Origin: Heterohyrax brucei
Lineage: Eukaryota > Chordata > Mammalia > Hyracoidea > Procaviidae
DNA length: 64,000 nucleotides
Assembly: GCA_028571685.1 (NCBI GenBank)
Contig: CM053142.1
Location: 198,702,796 to 198,766,795, forward strand
Direction of reading: 5' to 3'
Made by a program: the position numbers and the translations under genes
Notes under the pieces: generated by a model
Databases searched by the model: none
What the model was told of the DNA's origin: nothing
The model's input: only the letters and a program-made list of their open reading frames with translations
In this document: positions 1 to 12,689 of the stretch, piece by piece
How positions within the stretch are numbered: position 1 is the first letter of the stretch
Layout: every line of letters begins with the position of its first letter

Positions 1-244
1 AAACGGTATGGGGCAGTTCTGCTCTGACCTGTAGGGTCACTGTGAGTTGGCCCTGACTTGACAGCAGTGGGTTTGACAGTCTGATGGGAGAACCTGGTGG
101 CACAGTTGTTACGGGCTCCAGCAGCTAAAGGTAAGGTCGGCAGTTCCGATCTGCCAGGCGCTGCTCAGAAACTCTGGGGCAGTGCTGCTGTCCTGTGGAG
201 TCGCTGTGAGTCAGAACTGACTTGACAGCAGTGGATTTGATTTT
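1..244 (+). mobile_element. Two AfroSINE copies in a row
   Basis: A 5'-truncated copy at 1-79 (GGGCAGTTCTGCTCTG.. to the ..TGACAGCAGTGGGTTTG tail) and a nearly complete copy at about 88-244. The second has a tRNA-like head (CCTGGTGGCACAG), a degraded B box and the same tail. Plus orientation. Confidence 0.8.
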
Positions 245-298
245 TACTGGGCAGTCGTATGACTGGTGATCCATGGAGATGATACATCCCTCTGTCTT

Positions 299-1895
299 GT
301 CGTTGTTAGGTGCCGCCACGTGGGTCCTGAGCAGTGGGGACCCTGTGCGATGTGGGGCGCCGTCGTCCCCGCTGCCGTCCCTCCTGAGCCCGCTGCGGCA
401 GCCGCTGGGGCAGCCGGCCCCCGAGGGTCAGCGTCTTCTCTGCCAGTCCTGCTGTCCTTCTCCAGTGACTGATCCCTCCTGTTAACATGTCCAAAGTGTG
501 TGAGACTTGCTTCCGAGGAGCAGTCTGCTTGTCTTCCAAACCAGAGCTGTTCCTCCTTTTGGCAGTCGGCGGTACATTCAGTGTTCTTTGCGTGTGTCCC
601 GGTTCAGAGGTAGCAGTTCTTCCTTCTCCAGCTTCTGCCATGTGCGTGAGGTGATTGCAAACACTGTGGCTTGGGTCAGACACAGCCTCCTTCATCCTCA
701 AGGTGACATCTTTGCTTTTCAGCACTTTAAAGAGGTCATTTGCAGCTGGTTTGCCTGATACCATGTGTCTTTGGATTTTTTTAATGATTTCACCAGTGTT
801 TTATTTTTGTTCTTCTTGACCTTTTCATTTTTTATTGTGCTTTAAGAGAAAGTTTACGATCCAAGACAGTTTCTCCTACAGAAGCACACACACATTTATT
901 ATATGACCTCAGCTGCTCACCCCACCCTTTGACACTCCTCCTCTCCACCCTGATTTCCCACGTCTGTTTAGCCAGCTCCTGTGCCCTCTACGTTCTCAGC
1001 TCGCATGCAGGCAGGAGCTGCCCAGTTTGTCTCCCGTATCTAGTTTAACCGGGGAGCACACTCTTCTCTTTGTCTCAAGAGCTGGATTTGGGAATGGTGA
1101 TTTCTTGACTGCTGCTTCTGTGGGTGTTGATTGAAGACCCAGGTGAAATGAAATCCTTGACAACCTCCGGCTTTTCTCCATTTATCACGATACTGCTTTT
1201 TGGTCCACTTGTGAGGATTTTCGTGTTCTTTATGTTGAGGTAGAATCCGTATTGAAAGCTGTGGCCTTTGATCTTTATCAGTAAGCCCTCCAAACCCTCT
1301 TCCCTTTCAGCAGGCAGGGTGCGCCCGCTGCGTAAGGCAGGTTGTAAACGGAGCTTCCTCCAGCCCTCGTGGTTTTCGTCATGCAGTCCAGCTTCTCAGG
1401 TCACTCGCTCAGCGCGGAGACTGGATAGGTGTGATCAGAGGGTGCAACCCTGACGCACACTTCTCCTGACTTTAAACTGTGCACGCGTCCCCTTGTTCTG
1501 TTCCCACGACGCCCTCTGCATCCGTGTACAGGTCCCTCATGAGCACAGTCGGATGTTCTGGAGTTCCCATTCTCCGCGTTGTTATCCACGTCTGTTCTTG
1601 ACCCTCACAGTTGGTGAAACACAAGTAAACGTCTTTCCTGGATTCTCGGCTTTCAGCCGGGATCCGTCTGATGTCAGCCGTGATGTCTCTTGTTCTACAT
1701 CCTCTTCTGAATCTGGCTTGAATTTCCGGCAGCTCCTTGTCGACAGGCTCCCACAGCTGCTTTTGAAGGATCTTCACCAGGTTTTCACTTGCGTGTGATA
1801 CACTGATGATACTGTTTGATCATTTCTGCGTTTGGATGGGTCACCTTTCTGAGACCTTTCAGTGCACAGTGGGATGAAACAAGGTGAAGTCCTGT
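299..1895 (-). mobile_element. RTE-type LINE fragment, 3' half
   Basis: Minus-strand translations align block by block with the better-kept copy at 51.8-55.1 kb. 1472-1777 is the reverse transcriptase core (DKELPEIQARF, DVYLCFTNCE). 1075-1293 gives NIKNTKILTSGP and IVINGEKPEVVKDF. 306-764 gives AANDLFKVLKSKDVTLR, LNVPP and HTLDMLTGG. Many frame breaks; old and dead. It is split at about 783-1075 by a separate L1 3'-UTR-like insertion. Confidence 0.8.
783..1075 (-). mobile_element. L1 3'-UTR-like fragment inserted in the RTE copy
   Basis: AT-rich start (tttttattgtgctttaag) reads as a polyA-proximal end on the minus strand, followed by GC-richer text ending near ctcaagagct. It interrupts collinear RTE coding sequence on both sides. 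Family assignment is by likeness to the other L1 3'-end pieces in the window. Confidence 0.5.
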
Positions 1896-1899
1896 GCCA

Positions 1900-2235
1900 C
1901 CCTCACAGTTGTCACTGTGCGTGAGCCCATCGTGGCAGCCACTGTGTCAGGCCGGCTCACCGAGGGTCTTCCTCTCACTGCTCCTCTGCTGTACCAAGCC
2001 TGATGCCTTCTTCCAGAGAGGTGTGGGCGGTGTGGACCTCTGCGGTCGCTCGGCCGGGTGGCTGGCTGCCCCGTTGCCTAATGAGGGAGAGTGCGCCTGC
2101 CAGCGCCGTATCCGTTGGTGGAAACGTCTCACCCGAGAGGCAGGTTTTTCCCCGGTGTCCTCAGTGCAGCCAGTGCAGCTTGGATCTCTTCCTTCAGTGC
2201 CATTCCTGCTTATTCATACGGTGCTCCTGCAGTGG
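1900..2235 (-). mobile_element. Patch of decayed RTE pieces
   Basis: Text near 1912-2025 resembles the 3' end of an RTE element in reverse (cccatcgtggcagccactgtg, then gggtcttcctct). Text near 2190-2215 resembles the linker (cttccttcagtgccattcct). Too decayed to bound. Confidence 0.45.
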
Positions 2236-2254
2236 CTGAAGGACAGTTCTTCTG

Positions 2255-3565
2255 TTTTTGCTTTTGCTTTAGATGAAGGTTTACAGAACAAACTGGTTTC
2301 TCATTAAATGGTTAGGACACATTGTTTTATGACACTGAGGAACAGCCCCCCACCAGGTCCCTGCTCTCCCTCTCAGCCTTGGGTTCCCTGTTACCAGCCT
2401 CCTGGTCGTCATCTGCCTTCGACTTCTCACCCCTGGCCTGTGTGTCCCTTTAGTCTTGTTTTGTTTTGTGAGCCTGTCCAGTCTTTGGTTGAAGGGTAAA
2501 CCTCCATGGCGACTTTGTTACTGAGCTGAAAGAATGTCAAGGGGCCGTACTTACAGAGTTTCTCCTGTTTCTCGTAGGCCAGCAAGTCTGATCTGTCTTT
2601 CTGAGTTAGAATTTTGCTCTACTTTTTCTCCAGTGTTGTCTGGGCCCTTCTGCTGTGATCTCCGTCAGGACAGCCCGTGGTGGTAGCTGGGCGCCATCCA
2701 GTGCGGTTGGATTCAGTCCGTTGTAGCCCATTGTGGGTGTGACCCTTGAGTCTTCCGGACTACACTTGACGTTGTATCTGTAGTTTTCTTTATTCTTGCT
2801 TGCTCCTGATGGGGTGAGACCCGTGAATCCCCCCAGATGGCTGCTCACAGGCCTTTAAGACCCCAAACGTTGTGACCAAAGTAGAATGTAGAATGCTTTC
2901 TCTATAAGCTGTGTTGTGCCCTTTGAGCTGTGAGTTGGAATTGAGTCAATGGAAGGGGGCCTGGTTTGATTATGGTGCGTCCGTGGCCTTGCTTCGTACA
3001 CATTGTGCTGGCTTCCCTAAGACTTTGTATTGTGTTACCCTTCACCAGAGTTGCCTAAAGTGTTTTTCCACTGCTACCTGTACCCTCCCTGATAACCGTT
3101 AAAGATTTCTTTCCAGCCATGATGGGGGACACGGTGCAGTGTCCCTGAGGCAACATGAGGAAAGGACATGTGTACAGCCCAAGACCTCTACTGAAAGACC
3201 TGAACTGATGGAATGACAGCCTGGAGGGTCCCCTAGGAGCATTGTCCCAGGACCTGCTGCTGTCCTTGACTGGAAACCAGCAATGAGTCAGCTCTTCAGA
3301 CAAGAATGGACTGGACTTGGACATGGCGTGGCCATGTGGTTTGCATACTTCATGGTTCTGTGCATTCACCGGCGGCTGTCTTACTAGGCTCTCTCTAGAT
3401 GGAAGAGAAGAGGGTGGAGGAGAGGGGACAGATGCTTGTTAAGAGGGTGCTAGATATACAGAGTGAAAAGGAGGAGTGTGCTGTCCCTGGGTGGGGAGAG
3501 CAGAGCGAGCTGCATGCAAAATTGATTTAGACTGTATATGTTCACTGAATCACAATTTAAAAAAA
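2255..3565. mobile_element. Two opposed L1 3'-UTR-type fragments
   Basis: 2255-2905 (minus) matches in reverse the piece at 48.28-48.98 kb (aggtttacagaacaaactgg; taagaccccaaacgttgtga). 3100-3560 (plus) matches the 62.1-63.2 kb fragment and, in reverse, 15.0-15.65 kb (gaatcacaatttaaaaaa end). 2905-3100 is not identified. Confidence 0.6.
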
Positions 3566-5786
3566 AGATTGTTTCTTTTTCTGTGTAAACTTCTTCATGA
3601 CATTGTATAGTAGTGGTCTTATACAATATTTGACCTTTTGTGAGTGACTTATTTCACTCAGCTTAGTGCCCTCCAGATTCGTCCCTGTTGTGAGGTGCTT
3701 CACCCGTTCATCATTGTTCTTGAGTTGTTGCGCAGTGCTCCCTTGTACGTGTGTACCACATATTCATCTGTTAGCCCTACTGATGGGCATTTGGTTTGTT
3801 TCTACCTTTCTGCTGTTGTGAACAAGGCTGCAGGGAGCACAGGTGTGCGTGTACCTGTTTGTACTACAGCTTTATTTCTCTAGGACATATTCCTAGGAGC
3901 AGGAATGCTGGATCGTATTTGTGGTTCAAGCTTCCTAAGGAAGCGCCATATTGTTTTCCAAAATGTTCGTATGATTTTACATTCCTGTCAGCAGTGCATA
4001 GTGTTCCCGTCTCCCTGCAGCCTCACCAGCATTTGTTACTGTCTGATTTGGTGATCTGTGCTGGTAATACCAAGTGAAATGGTACCTCATTGTGGTTTTG
4101 ATTTGCACTTCTGTAGTGGCTGGTGGGAAAGCCTGGTGACCAGGGATCTTGAGCGTTTCTTCATGTGTCTTCTTTGGTCAAGTGTCTGTTTATTTCCTTT
4201 GCCCATTTTTAAATTGGATTGTTTGCCATTGTTTAATTGGATTGGTCATTTTTGTTGTAGAGGTATTGGGTTCTCTTGTAGATTGCAGAGATCAGGCCTT
4301 TCTCTGACTTACAATAGGCAAAAAGTTTTTCCCAGTCTGTCGGTTTTGGTATTATTCTCTCTCTTGGTGAAGTCTTTCTATAAGCATCAGTAGTTAATTT
4401 TTTAAAAGATCCTAATCATCTAGCTTTTCTTGTGGAGTTTTTGTGTTGTTAGTTAAGGTTTATATTCTGTTAATGCCATGTATCAGGGCTTCTAGTGTTG
4501 ATCCTGTTTTTTTACTCTGTGTATTTAGGTCTCTGATCCATTTTGAATTAGTTTTTTGCATGTGGTGTGAGGTGGGGGTCCTGGCTCAGTACTTTGCAGA
4601 TGGACATCCTGTTTTTCCAGCACCATTTGTTAAAAAGACTGTCTTTTCCCCATTTGATGGACTCTGGGCCCTTGTCAGAGGTCATGTGACCACAGGTGGG
4701 CAGACTTAACTTCAGGCTTTCTCTTTCTTCCGTTGGTCGCTGCATCTGCTGTTGTGTCAGTGCCAGGCTGTTTTGACTACCATGGTCAGAGAGTAGGTTC
4801 TGAGATCAGGCAGTGTGAGTCTTTTTTTTTTTCTTCTTCAGTAGCTTTACTTTGGAGCTTCTTCCCTTTTCACATAAAGTTTATGATAAGTTTTTCCATC
4901 TCTGTAGAGAATGTTGTTGGTGTTTGGATCAAGATTACATTGTATCTGTAAGTCAGTTTGGGTACAGTTGTCGTTTTCACGATATTAAGTGTACCTGTCC
5001 ATGAGCATGGTGTGTTTTTCCATTTCTGTAGATCTTTTGTGGTTTTTTGCAGTGGTGTTTTGTATTTTTCTATAAGTCTTTCATACCACTGGATAGATTT
5101 ATTACTAAGTATTTTACTTTTTCAGGGTATATTATAAATTGTGTTGTTTTCCTCATTTCATTTTCATCATCCTCTTTCTTGGTATATAGGAATCCAACAC
5201 ATTTTTGTATATTTATCGTGTATCTAGATCCGACACGACAGCACTTGGCTAGTTAACTCTGCTTGAATCTTTGTTAGTTCCAGTAGTTTTCTTGTGGAGT
5301 CTTTTGGGTTTTCTATGTCTAGTATCGTCATCTGTAAACAAGAACAGTTTAACTTCTTCATTACCCATTTGGATGCCCTTTGTTTCTTTTTCTTGCCTTA
5401 TTGCTCTAGCTGGGAACTCCAGCATGATGTAAAATAGCAGTGGTGATAAAAGACATCCTTGTCTTGATCCTTGTCTCAAGGGAAATATTTTTAGCCTCTT
5501 TCCGTCAAGAATGATGTTGCCAATGGTTTTGGGTAAATGCCCTTTATTGTGTTAACAACTTTCCCTTCTATACTTATTGAGAGTTTATTTTTAATCAGGA
5601 ATGGCTATCAGACTTTGTCAGATGCCTTTTCTGTGTTGACTGAGATGAGCATGTGATCCTTTCCTTGTATTTATATGGTGACTTACACTGATTAGTTTTC
5701 TAATATTGAAAATGTAATATTCTAACCATTGCATAACCACTGTGAATCCTAGTTGGCTGTGGTATGTTATTTTTTGGTATGGTGCT

Positions 5787-6202
5787 TGTTTTAGTCCACT
5801 CCAGGGGAAGGCTTTGCCCCTTGTCAGCTCTGGAGGAAAGTCCAGTATTGTACCAGTCTTTGTCTAGGGAGCGTCTTGGCCCAGAAACCCCAGATCTCAA
5901 GGATGTCCTCTTCTCCTTGTGCTGCTTTCTTGGTGGTGTCAGGTTCCCAATTCTCAGCCTGCTTCCCTTTTATCTCTTGCAGGATGAAAGGACTAAGGGT
6001 GGAGCAAGCCATACTCCAGGGAAACTCCTTTTACAGTGGAGCAGGAAGGTGATCCTATGAAGGGATTTACAGCCCCACCCTAATGCTTTAACATACAGCA
6101 TAGGAAAACCACAAAAGGGAGGACAATCACAAGATACTGGGGATCATGGCCCAGCCATGTGGCTACATGTATTTTTGGGGAGACACAGTTCAGTCCATGA
6201 CA
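5787..6202 (-). mobile_element. MaLR-type (ERVL-MaLR) solo LTR fossil
   Basis: In reverse the element starts TGTCATGGACTGAACTGTGT and ends ..GACTAAAACA, as mammalian-apparent LTR retrotransposons do. It is bounded by a perfect 5-bp target duplication GTGCT (5782-5786 and 6203-6207) inside L1 ORF2. Shorter than the other two copies in the window. It is a fossil, younger than the L1 that hosts it. Confidence 0.75.
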
Positions 6203-6567
6203 GTGCTGAATTGTTTTTGCTAGAATTTTGCATCTATATTCACAAGACACATTGGTCTGTAGTTTTCTTTTTTTGTGGTGCCTTTGCCTGATTTGGGTAT
6301 CAGGGTTATGGTGGTTTCATAGAATGAATTTAGAAGTATCCCTTCCTTTTCTGTGTTTTGAAATACTTGGAGCGGTACTAGTGTAAAGTCTTCTCTGGAT
6401 GTTTGATAGAATTCACCAGTGAAGCCATCTGGGCCAAGTTTTTTTTGTTTTTTGGAAGTTTTCTCTTGTTATAGGTCTAGCGTGTCGACATCATTTTGTG
6501 TTAGTTTGGGTACATAGTGTGTTTCTAGATTTGTCCATTTCCTCAAGGTTTACATATTTGCTGGAGT

Positions 6568-6712
6568 ATAACCCAAACCAAACCAAACCCATTGCCATTG
6601 AGTCATTTCCAGAATAGAACTGCTCCATAGAGTTTCCAAGGAGTGCCTGACAGATTTGAATGGCTGATGTTTTGGTTAGCAGATGTAACATTTAACCACT
6701 AGCCTCTGGGGT
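6568..6712 (-). mobile_element. AfroSINE, minus strand
   Basis: Reverse copy from the tail (aaacccattgccattgagtc) to the head (ttaaccactagcctctgggg), inserted in the minus-strand L1. Confidence 0.8.
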
Positions 6713-7918
6713 TTCTTGTTAGAATATAGTTTTTCATGATACTCTGTTGCAATCCTTTTTACTTCATTTGGGTCTGCCCAAATGTCCTCTGTGTTATTTC
6801 TTATTTGGGTTGCATCCTCTCCTGTTTTTCTTTGGTCAGTTTGGCCATTGATTTGTCAGTTTTGTTGATTATTTCAAAGAAATTTTTGGTTTTGTAGACC
6901 CTTTCTATTTCTTTCATTTGTGCTCTGATCTTTATTATTTCCTTTTCTCTGGTAGCTGCAGGCTTCTTTCTGTTTGAGTTGTGTAGCTGATGTTTTTGTC
7001 CCTTCTTTTTGGTGCATACATTTATTGCTGTAAATTGATCTCTGAGGACTGCCTCCTTTGCTGTGTCTCAGAGGTTTTAGTGTGATATGGTTTCATTCTC
7101 GTTTGATTCTGTGAATTTTTTTATTCCATCTTTGATTTCTTTTAGTACCCAGTGGTTTTTAAGCAAGATGTTTTTCACTTTCCATGTAATTGATTTATTT
7201 ATTTTTTGTTCTTCCTGTGTTGATTACTGCTTTGATGGTGTTGTGGTCAGAGAAGATACTTGGTATTATCTCAGCATTTTGGATTTTGCTGAGAGTTGCT
7301 CTGTGGTCTAAGATGTGATCTGTTCTGGGGAGAATGTTCCATGTGAGTTGGAAAAGAATGTGTACTATGCGACTGTTGGATGGAGTGTTCTTTGTGTGTA
7401 TGTATGTGAGGTCAAGCGGGCTGACGGTGCCCTGTAGCTTTTTCCTAGATGTTCTGTCCTTTATTGACAGTGGTGTATTGAAGTCTTCTACTATTATTGT
7501 GGAACTGTCAGTTTCTCTTTTCAGTGTTTAGAGAGTTTGTTTTATGTATTTTGGAGCCCTGTCGCTGAGTGCATAGATGTTAATTAGGGTTAAGTTTTCA
7601 TGATGGATTGTCTCTTTAATCATTATGTAATACCCTTCTTTGTCTTTTTGGTGGATTTAGTTTTAAAGTTTGTCCTATCTGAAATTAGTATTGCCACTCA
7701 TGTCCTTTTTTAGTAACTATTTGCTTGTTACATTTTCTCCCATCCTTTGCTTTTTAATGATTTCCTGGCTTTGTTTCTAAGGTGTGTCTCTTGTAACAGT
7801 ATGTTGATGGATCTTGTTTCTTAATTCTGTCACTCTCTCTTTATGAATGTTTTTAGGCCACTTCTATTTAGTATAATTTTTGTTGGGTATGAGTTTATTG
7901 CTGTCATTTTATAGTGGC

Positions 7919-7920
<2 letters not shown>

Positions 7921-7960
<40 letters not shown>
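7921..7960. repeat. (TG)20 microsatellite
   Basis: Forty uninterrupted bases of TG, inside the L1 near its ORF1-ORF2 junction. Confidence 0.95.
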
Positions 7961-7961
<1 letters not shown>

Positions 7962-9764
7962 TCCTGGCATTTTCTTTGTTCCTCTTAATATCCTGTGCTG
8001 AATTCCTTTGGTTTGTGGATTTCATTTTCATTTGTTTTGCTTTGTGGATTTGTTTTCATTGTGCTTTTATATTTTTCTTCATTTTGATGAGTAGGTTTGT
8101 TAACTTTGTGATTACCTTGAAAATTTACCTTTCTATTCCCAGGTCTGAACCAGGCTGTCAGTGCCTGGTATTGGCTTGTCTTCTACTGCATTAGAAAGTT
8201 CTGTACCTACACTGTTTATTGTCTTTTTTATTGTTCTGGTGTTGTTGTCATACACAGATTAATCTCTCTGATTCCCTGTTGTCATTCTTTTGGTTTTGGA
8301 TAGTCCTTGAGAATTCCTTTCCTAGGCTGGTGTCTGGCTGCTGCAATCTTGTGTCATGAATTTAGGCTGTGGTCTGATATTGCTCAGACTGAAGGACTCT
8401 GTTTACTAGTTATGTAAATTTGGTCTGGCTTTTGTATATTCCCTTAACTTCTGTTTATCTGGAGATGTCCTAATTCTGCCATCACATTTGAATGAGAGTG
8501 CTGCGGGATGTGTTGTTTTAAGGCTATAGAGATACAGACGTAGATGTAGATACAAATCTGTATCTATCTCATCCCATTGCTGTCCTGCCTACAAGGTTTC
8601 TGTAAATAATCAGAGCCTAGTCTTACTGTTTCCCCGCTGTAAGTGGCTTTTTGTTTTTCTCAAGCTGCTTTTAAGAGTCTTTTTCTTAGTCTTTGGTTTC
8701 ACTGAGTGTAATGATGATGTGCTCGGGGAATTGTCTTTTAGCATCTATCCTGTATGGGGTTCACTGAGCTTTTTGGATGATGAGCTTTTCATCTCTCCTC
8801 ATGCTAAGGAAGTTCTCTGTCAAGCATTCTTCCATCATTCTCCCTGTGTCTCCGTTTGTCTCCCCTGTTCTGAAGCTCCAGTCACTTGCAGATTTTTGCT
8901 TTTGGTTATATCCAGCATCATTCTTAGGGTTTCTTCATTCTGTTTTCTTATTTTTCCTCCAAGTTATAGCGAAGTGTTTATCTTCACTTTTGCCGATTCT
9001 GTCTTCTGTTGTTGCAGACCTGTTTCTGGCCCTTCTGTGATGCTGTCCGTTTCTGAACTCGTTTATCTGTTGGGTGTCTCATTGTTGTCTTTGTATGTTT
9101 TCTAGTTGTGAACTCATTGTGGCATTTTGTTCTTGTGTTTTTGTGATTTCTTCCATAAACTTGTCTGTCTTTTTCATGGAATTATCTATTTTTCCTAATT
9201 TTTGTCAGCTTGGATAGCTCTGAATAGTAGAGATTTGAGTTCTCTGTCAGGTGATTTTAGTACCTTCTCTTTTGATGGACAGTCATGTGGTGGTTTATTA
9301 TGGATGCCTACTGTCCTGTTTCTTAGTATATGTTTGGATGTTGTCTGCTGTCTTTGGGCCACTCACTAGTTACCCACCTTGTGTTTTGCTTGTAAGCGTG
9401 TTTGCTTTGTCCTGCTCTTCTGTCCTGTTGGGCAGGCTGTGTGTTCTTCCTTGTTTGCTCATGTATGGTCATCACATGTTGCACCTCCTTGCCCTGCCTG
9501 TGGGCAGGGTTGCCTGCTTACTGTGTTGCATCAGGACAGGCCCAGCTGAAGGGAACGGGCTGGGGTGGTTCGTTTGTGGCACATACTAGGGCCAGTGGGG
9601 TGAGCTGGGAGTCAGTGCTGGGCAGGTTCCAGTAGGCCATGCCTGTGCTGCTTTGGGGTTATGGGTTGGCAGGAAGGAGGGGTGAGGTAGTGATGTGTGG
9701 AGGTAAGGCAGGTATGGGAAACAGCGGGGGTACTGCTGAACTAAAGCAAGTTCATTAGGCCCAT

Positions 9765-10635
9765 CACTCTGCTACAAATTCAGAGACAGTGTAGGGTTCA
9801 AGGAATATTTTATTTGCAGATATGCTAGCAGTCTGGGGGGCAACAAGCCAAAAACTGTCCCACTTGGGTTATATTTCCAGTGTTTTTTTACAGCCAGAAT
9901 TTAAAGGGGTTGGTGTTTGTCACAGAATAACCAAACAGTGTGAATTACCCGAAATTTCATTACCTGTCTCTGAGGTCTTAATCAATTCTATTTCTTAAGA
10001 CATAGGGAGGAATGCAGACCTGCTGATCTGGTCTCAGGGTGATAATGGAGGCAGAGGATGGAGTGCAGCCTCATAACCTAAGTGACTTTTGGTAGGTTCT
10101 TACATTTACCTCCAGAGGGAGAGAGAAGCTGGAACCAAAAATAACCAAAAGAAGAGTGCCAGGGGAGCTCACCATTGGAATAGAGAGAGGAGAAACTGAG
10201 AAGTTGACAAAAACAAAAAAGGAGAAATAAAAAAAAGGAAAGCAAAAAAATAACTAGATAAAAATTGGGAAAAAGAAGAAAGCAAAGCAAGGCCCCCAGA
10301 GAAGCCAGCAGTGCTCTTGTGAAGAGTGAGGGGTACCCCCAGGCCTGGCGATGCGGCTGTCAGCCAGCGTCAGCTGTTCAGGAGACAGGAACGCAGGCAA
10401 GTGCGCAGGGCAGAGCCGGGGACTGAGAGGTAAGGAAGGACAGGAAGCAGGGAGGAGTACAGAGGAAGAGACAGAAAAACAGCAGTGTCCCCAGGGAGCT
10501 CACGGACTGGGGTGTGAGCCCAGGGCTGTGGGTCCTAAACTCCCACAGAGAGCCCGGCCAGAGGAACTCCCAGCTGTGAAAAGGAAGACGCCCAGACAGA
10601 GCGGAACACCAGAGCCCTGAGGGGTGGTGAGGAGT
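9765..10635. other. Unassigned stretch
   Basis: No gene or confident repeat. 10195-10290 is A-rich on the plus strand. 10340-10620 is GA/GC-rich and resembles an L1 5' UTR, but not firmly. The ORF at 10351-10620 has no recognisable product. Confidence 0.4.
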
Positions 10636-10639
10636 TCTC

Positions 10640-11335
10640 CTTCCATCTTCTTTCAGTGCTTCCTGCATTGTTGAAATTTTCGACGTAGAACCCTTCAGTG
10701 TTGGAGTTTTTCTTCAGTTCTTTCTGCTAAGAGATTCAGAGCCTGCTCTTCCTTGTGGTTTCCTGCCTCTGAATCCTGATGTGAGTCGTCACAGTGCCTC
10801 ACTCCGTCCCCTTGGCCACACGTTGTCACGATGCCTCGCTCCGTTCCCTTGGCCGCCCTCTGATACCGTCCCTTCTGCTCTTCTGCTTTATTAGTTTTCT
10901 TTCTGCTTCAGCTGCTCCATGTTCAAAGCAAGGTTCAGAGTCTCTGCTGACCCTCAGCCTGGGCTCCTCCTGCTCCCCTGTCTCTCAGTGACCTCTTGCT
11001 TTCTGCATGGGTGATGTCCACAGGGTCATTCCGCATTTGTCTGGTCTTTGGTTATCAGTGTTCACCATGTCAAGTCTGCTTGCAGACTTGTTCTGATGGT
11101 CTCTAGCTTCAGCTTGAGCTGACATACGAGGAGTTGATGGTCTAGTCCGCAGTCGGCCCCTGGTCTTGTCCTGGTGGGTGAGACGGAGCTTCCCCCTCTC
11201 CTCTTTCTGCAGATGCAGGCGATTCGATTCTTGGGTGCTCATCTGGGGTGTCGGTGCATACAGCTGCCATTTCTTTCGGTGAAGAAGGGTGTTTTCAAGG
11301 AAGAAGTCTTGTGAAATGCAGCTGTGCAGTCTCTG
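10640..11335 (-). mobile_element. RTE LINE copy, part 1 (endonuclease C-half and linker)
   Basis: Reverse-strand text follows the 52.8-53.5 kb element: ctggtctttggttatcagtg (11040s), ggcccctggtcttgtcctgg (11155s), and gatgcaggcgattcgattct (11215s), corresponding to the endonuclease-domain segments of the RTE ORF. It continues at 12690-13327 after an interruption. Decayed. Confidence 0.7.
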
Positions 11336-11339
11336 TTGT

Positions 11340-12685
11340 TAGCACCCAGAGGACCTCGGTGGTCGTGGGAGGAAAATACGTAACTGACAAGGCTCGGGGT
11401 CAGTAATGTGTTACGTTTAATCAAACCACACATGCACATTAAGCAGAGGAGGGGAGGTGCTAGCACTGGGACACAAAGCACTGCTGCTGAACAACTCTCG
11501 CCTGTATTTGCCCTGGCGGGAACTCTTGTTTGCATCAGTTAAGATCACACAGGATTCTGCCTGGTCCACGGGGGACTGCAGCGGTCAAGTCACGACATTA
11601 GTGTGTCGACACACTCACTTCCCTAAAAGCGGGCTTCACTCTAAGGAATTTAAGGCGTAGCTGTGCTCACATCGTCCTGACATCTAGAGAACCCAAAGTG
11701 GACTTTTATGATGACAGGACACCCAGGCGCTGAGGCTGACAGGGACACGGCAGGAGGCTCGGGCGCCCAGCGCAGTCACAGCCACTCGAGGTGAAGTGGA
11801 TGAGAGTGGACAGGTCTGAGGATCAGCTTGCAGCACAGCAGACCGGCAGGCACGGGCTCTGAGAAGGAGGGTGTGTGCCCCAAATCCAGAGTGCTGGATT
11901 TTTATACAAGTTTTTTACTTGGTTCTGGTTGCTGTTGTCCAGTCGAGAGGTTCTCTTATCTTCTGGTACCACAAGTTGTTGACTTCTTTCTGGTTGATTG
12001 TGGTCTTTATCATCTCTCTGACTGAGGGAACTTGGTCCCTGAAATTCAGGGAGGTCGTCTTATCCGATAATCAGACGCGTACCCGGCGTAACCATAAGTA
12101 ACTTGAAGCCTGTCTTCCCCGCTCCCCACCCTCCTGATTGAAAGCTCTTCCCTTGTCAAAATCTTGACCATAAGCAAACTTTAGCCTTTCCCCTTCCAAT
12201 CAACGCTTCTTCCTTATTCAGACCATAGTCCCCCCAACCGGAATTTCTGGCTACTCCTCTTTCTTATCAAACCACAAAACCCCTCACCCCACACTACTTC
12301 CCTGAAACATTGGCACTGTAAAAATACCTGCCCTACGAGGGAGGGGTGGGCTGAGCCACTCGGCTCAGACCCCACTCTCCTTCTCTTCCAGTAAACTTCC
12401 CTGGACCCTTGGGCTGGTATGTCTCTGCCTCTGTTTCCGGCCACCCTGTCCCCAGCACTGACTGTCTCTGGCCATGTCCATCCGGCAGTTGTTTCTCTCG
12501 TTTTCGTTTCTTGGCCGTGACCGTGTGTCTTCTCACTGTCTTACTCAGCTCAAGCACAGCCGTGTTGTGTTTTAACAGTTCAGCCAGTTCATGGTTTGGC
12601 ACATTTTAACTTACCTTGATGACAAGACTCCACTTCACTGTGTATCCTGTTTTCATGTGTGTACACACACACACACATATCCTCA
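11340..12685. mobile_element. LTR-like insertion splitting the RTE copy
   Basis: The insert separates two collinear RTE pieces. Its part at roughly 12060-12459 looks like a class I-type retroviral LTR: C-rich text, a putative R/U5 end, and a ..ctgtccccagca end. 11340-11880 and 12460-12685 are not identified. Treated as a fossil; boundaries are rough. Confidence 0.4.
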
Positions 12686-12689
12686 TTTT

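Larger units (their letters stand above)
3570..9760 (-). mobile_element. Long, decayed LINE-1 on the minus strand
   Basis: Reverse-strand L1 from its 3' end (cactcagcttagtgccctcc) through ORF2 and ORF1 to the 5' UTR. A minus ORF at 5249-5479 reads [11 protein letters not shown] and [19 protein letters not shown]. That is the RT region, with the usual FADD changed to FTDD. The endonuclease lies near 7300-7700, with ORF1-like text at about 8740-9250. Many stops and frameshifts. It holds an LTR fossil at 5787-6202, an AfroSINE at about 6570-6710 and a GT microsatellite at 7921-7960. Confidence 0.8.

Noticed and set aside
10351-10620. 89-codon plus-strand frame, Glu/Lys/Gly-rich
   Set aside because: Lies in repeat-rich DNA resembling an L1 5' UTR; no homology recognised and no splice or start context.
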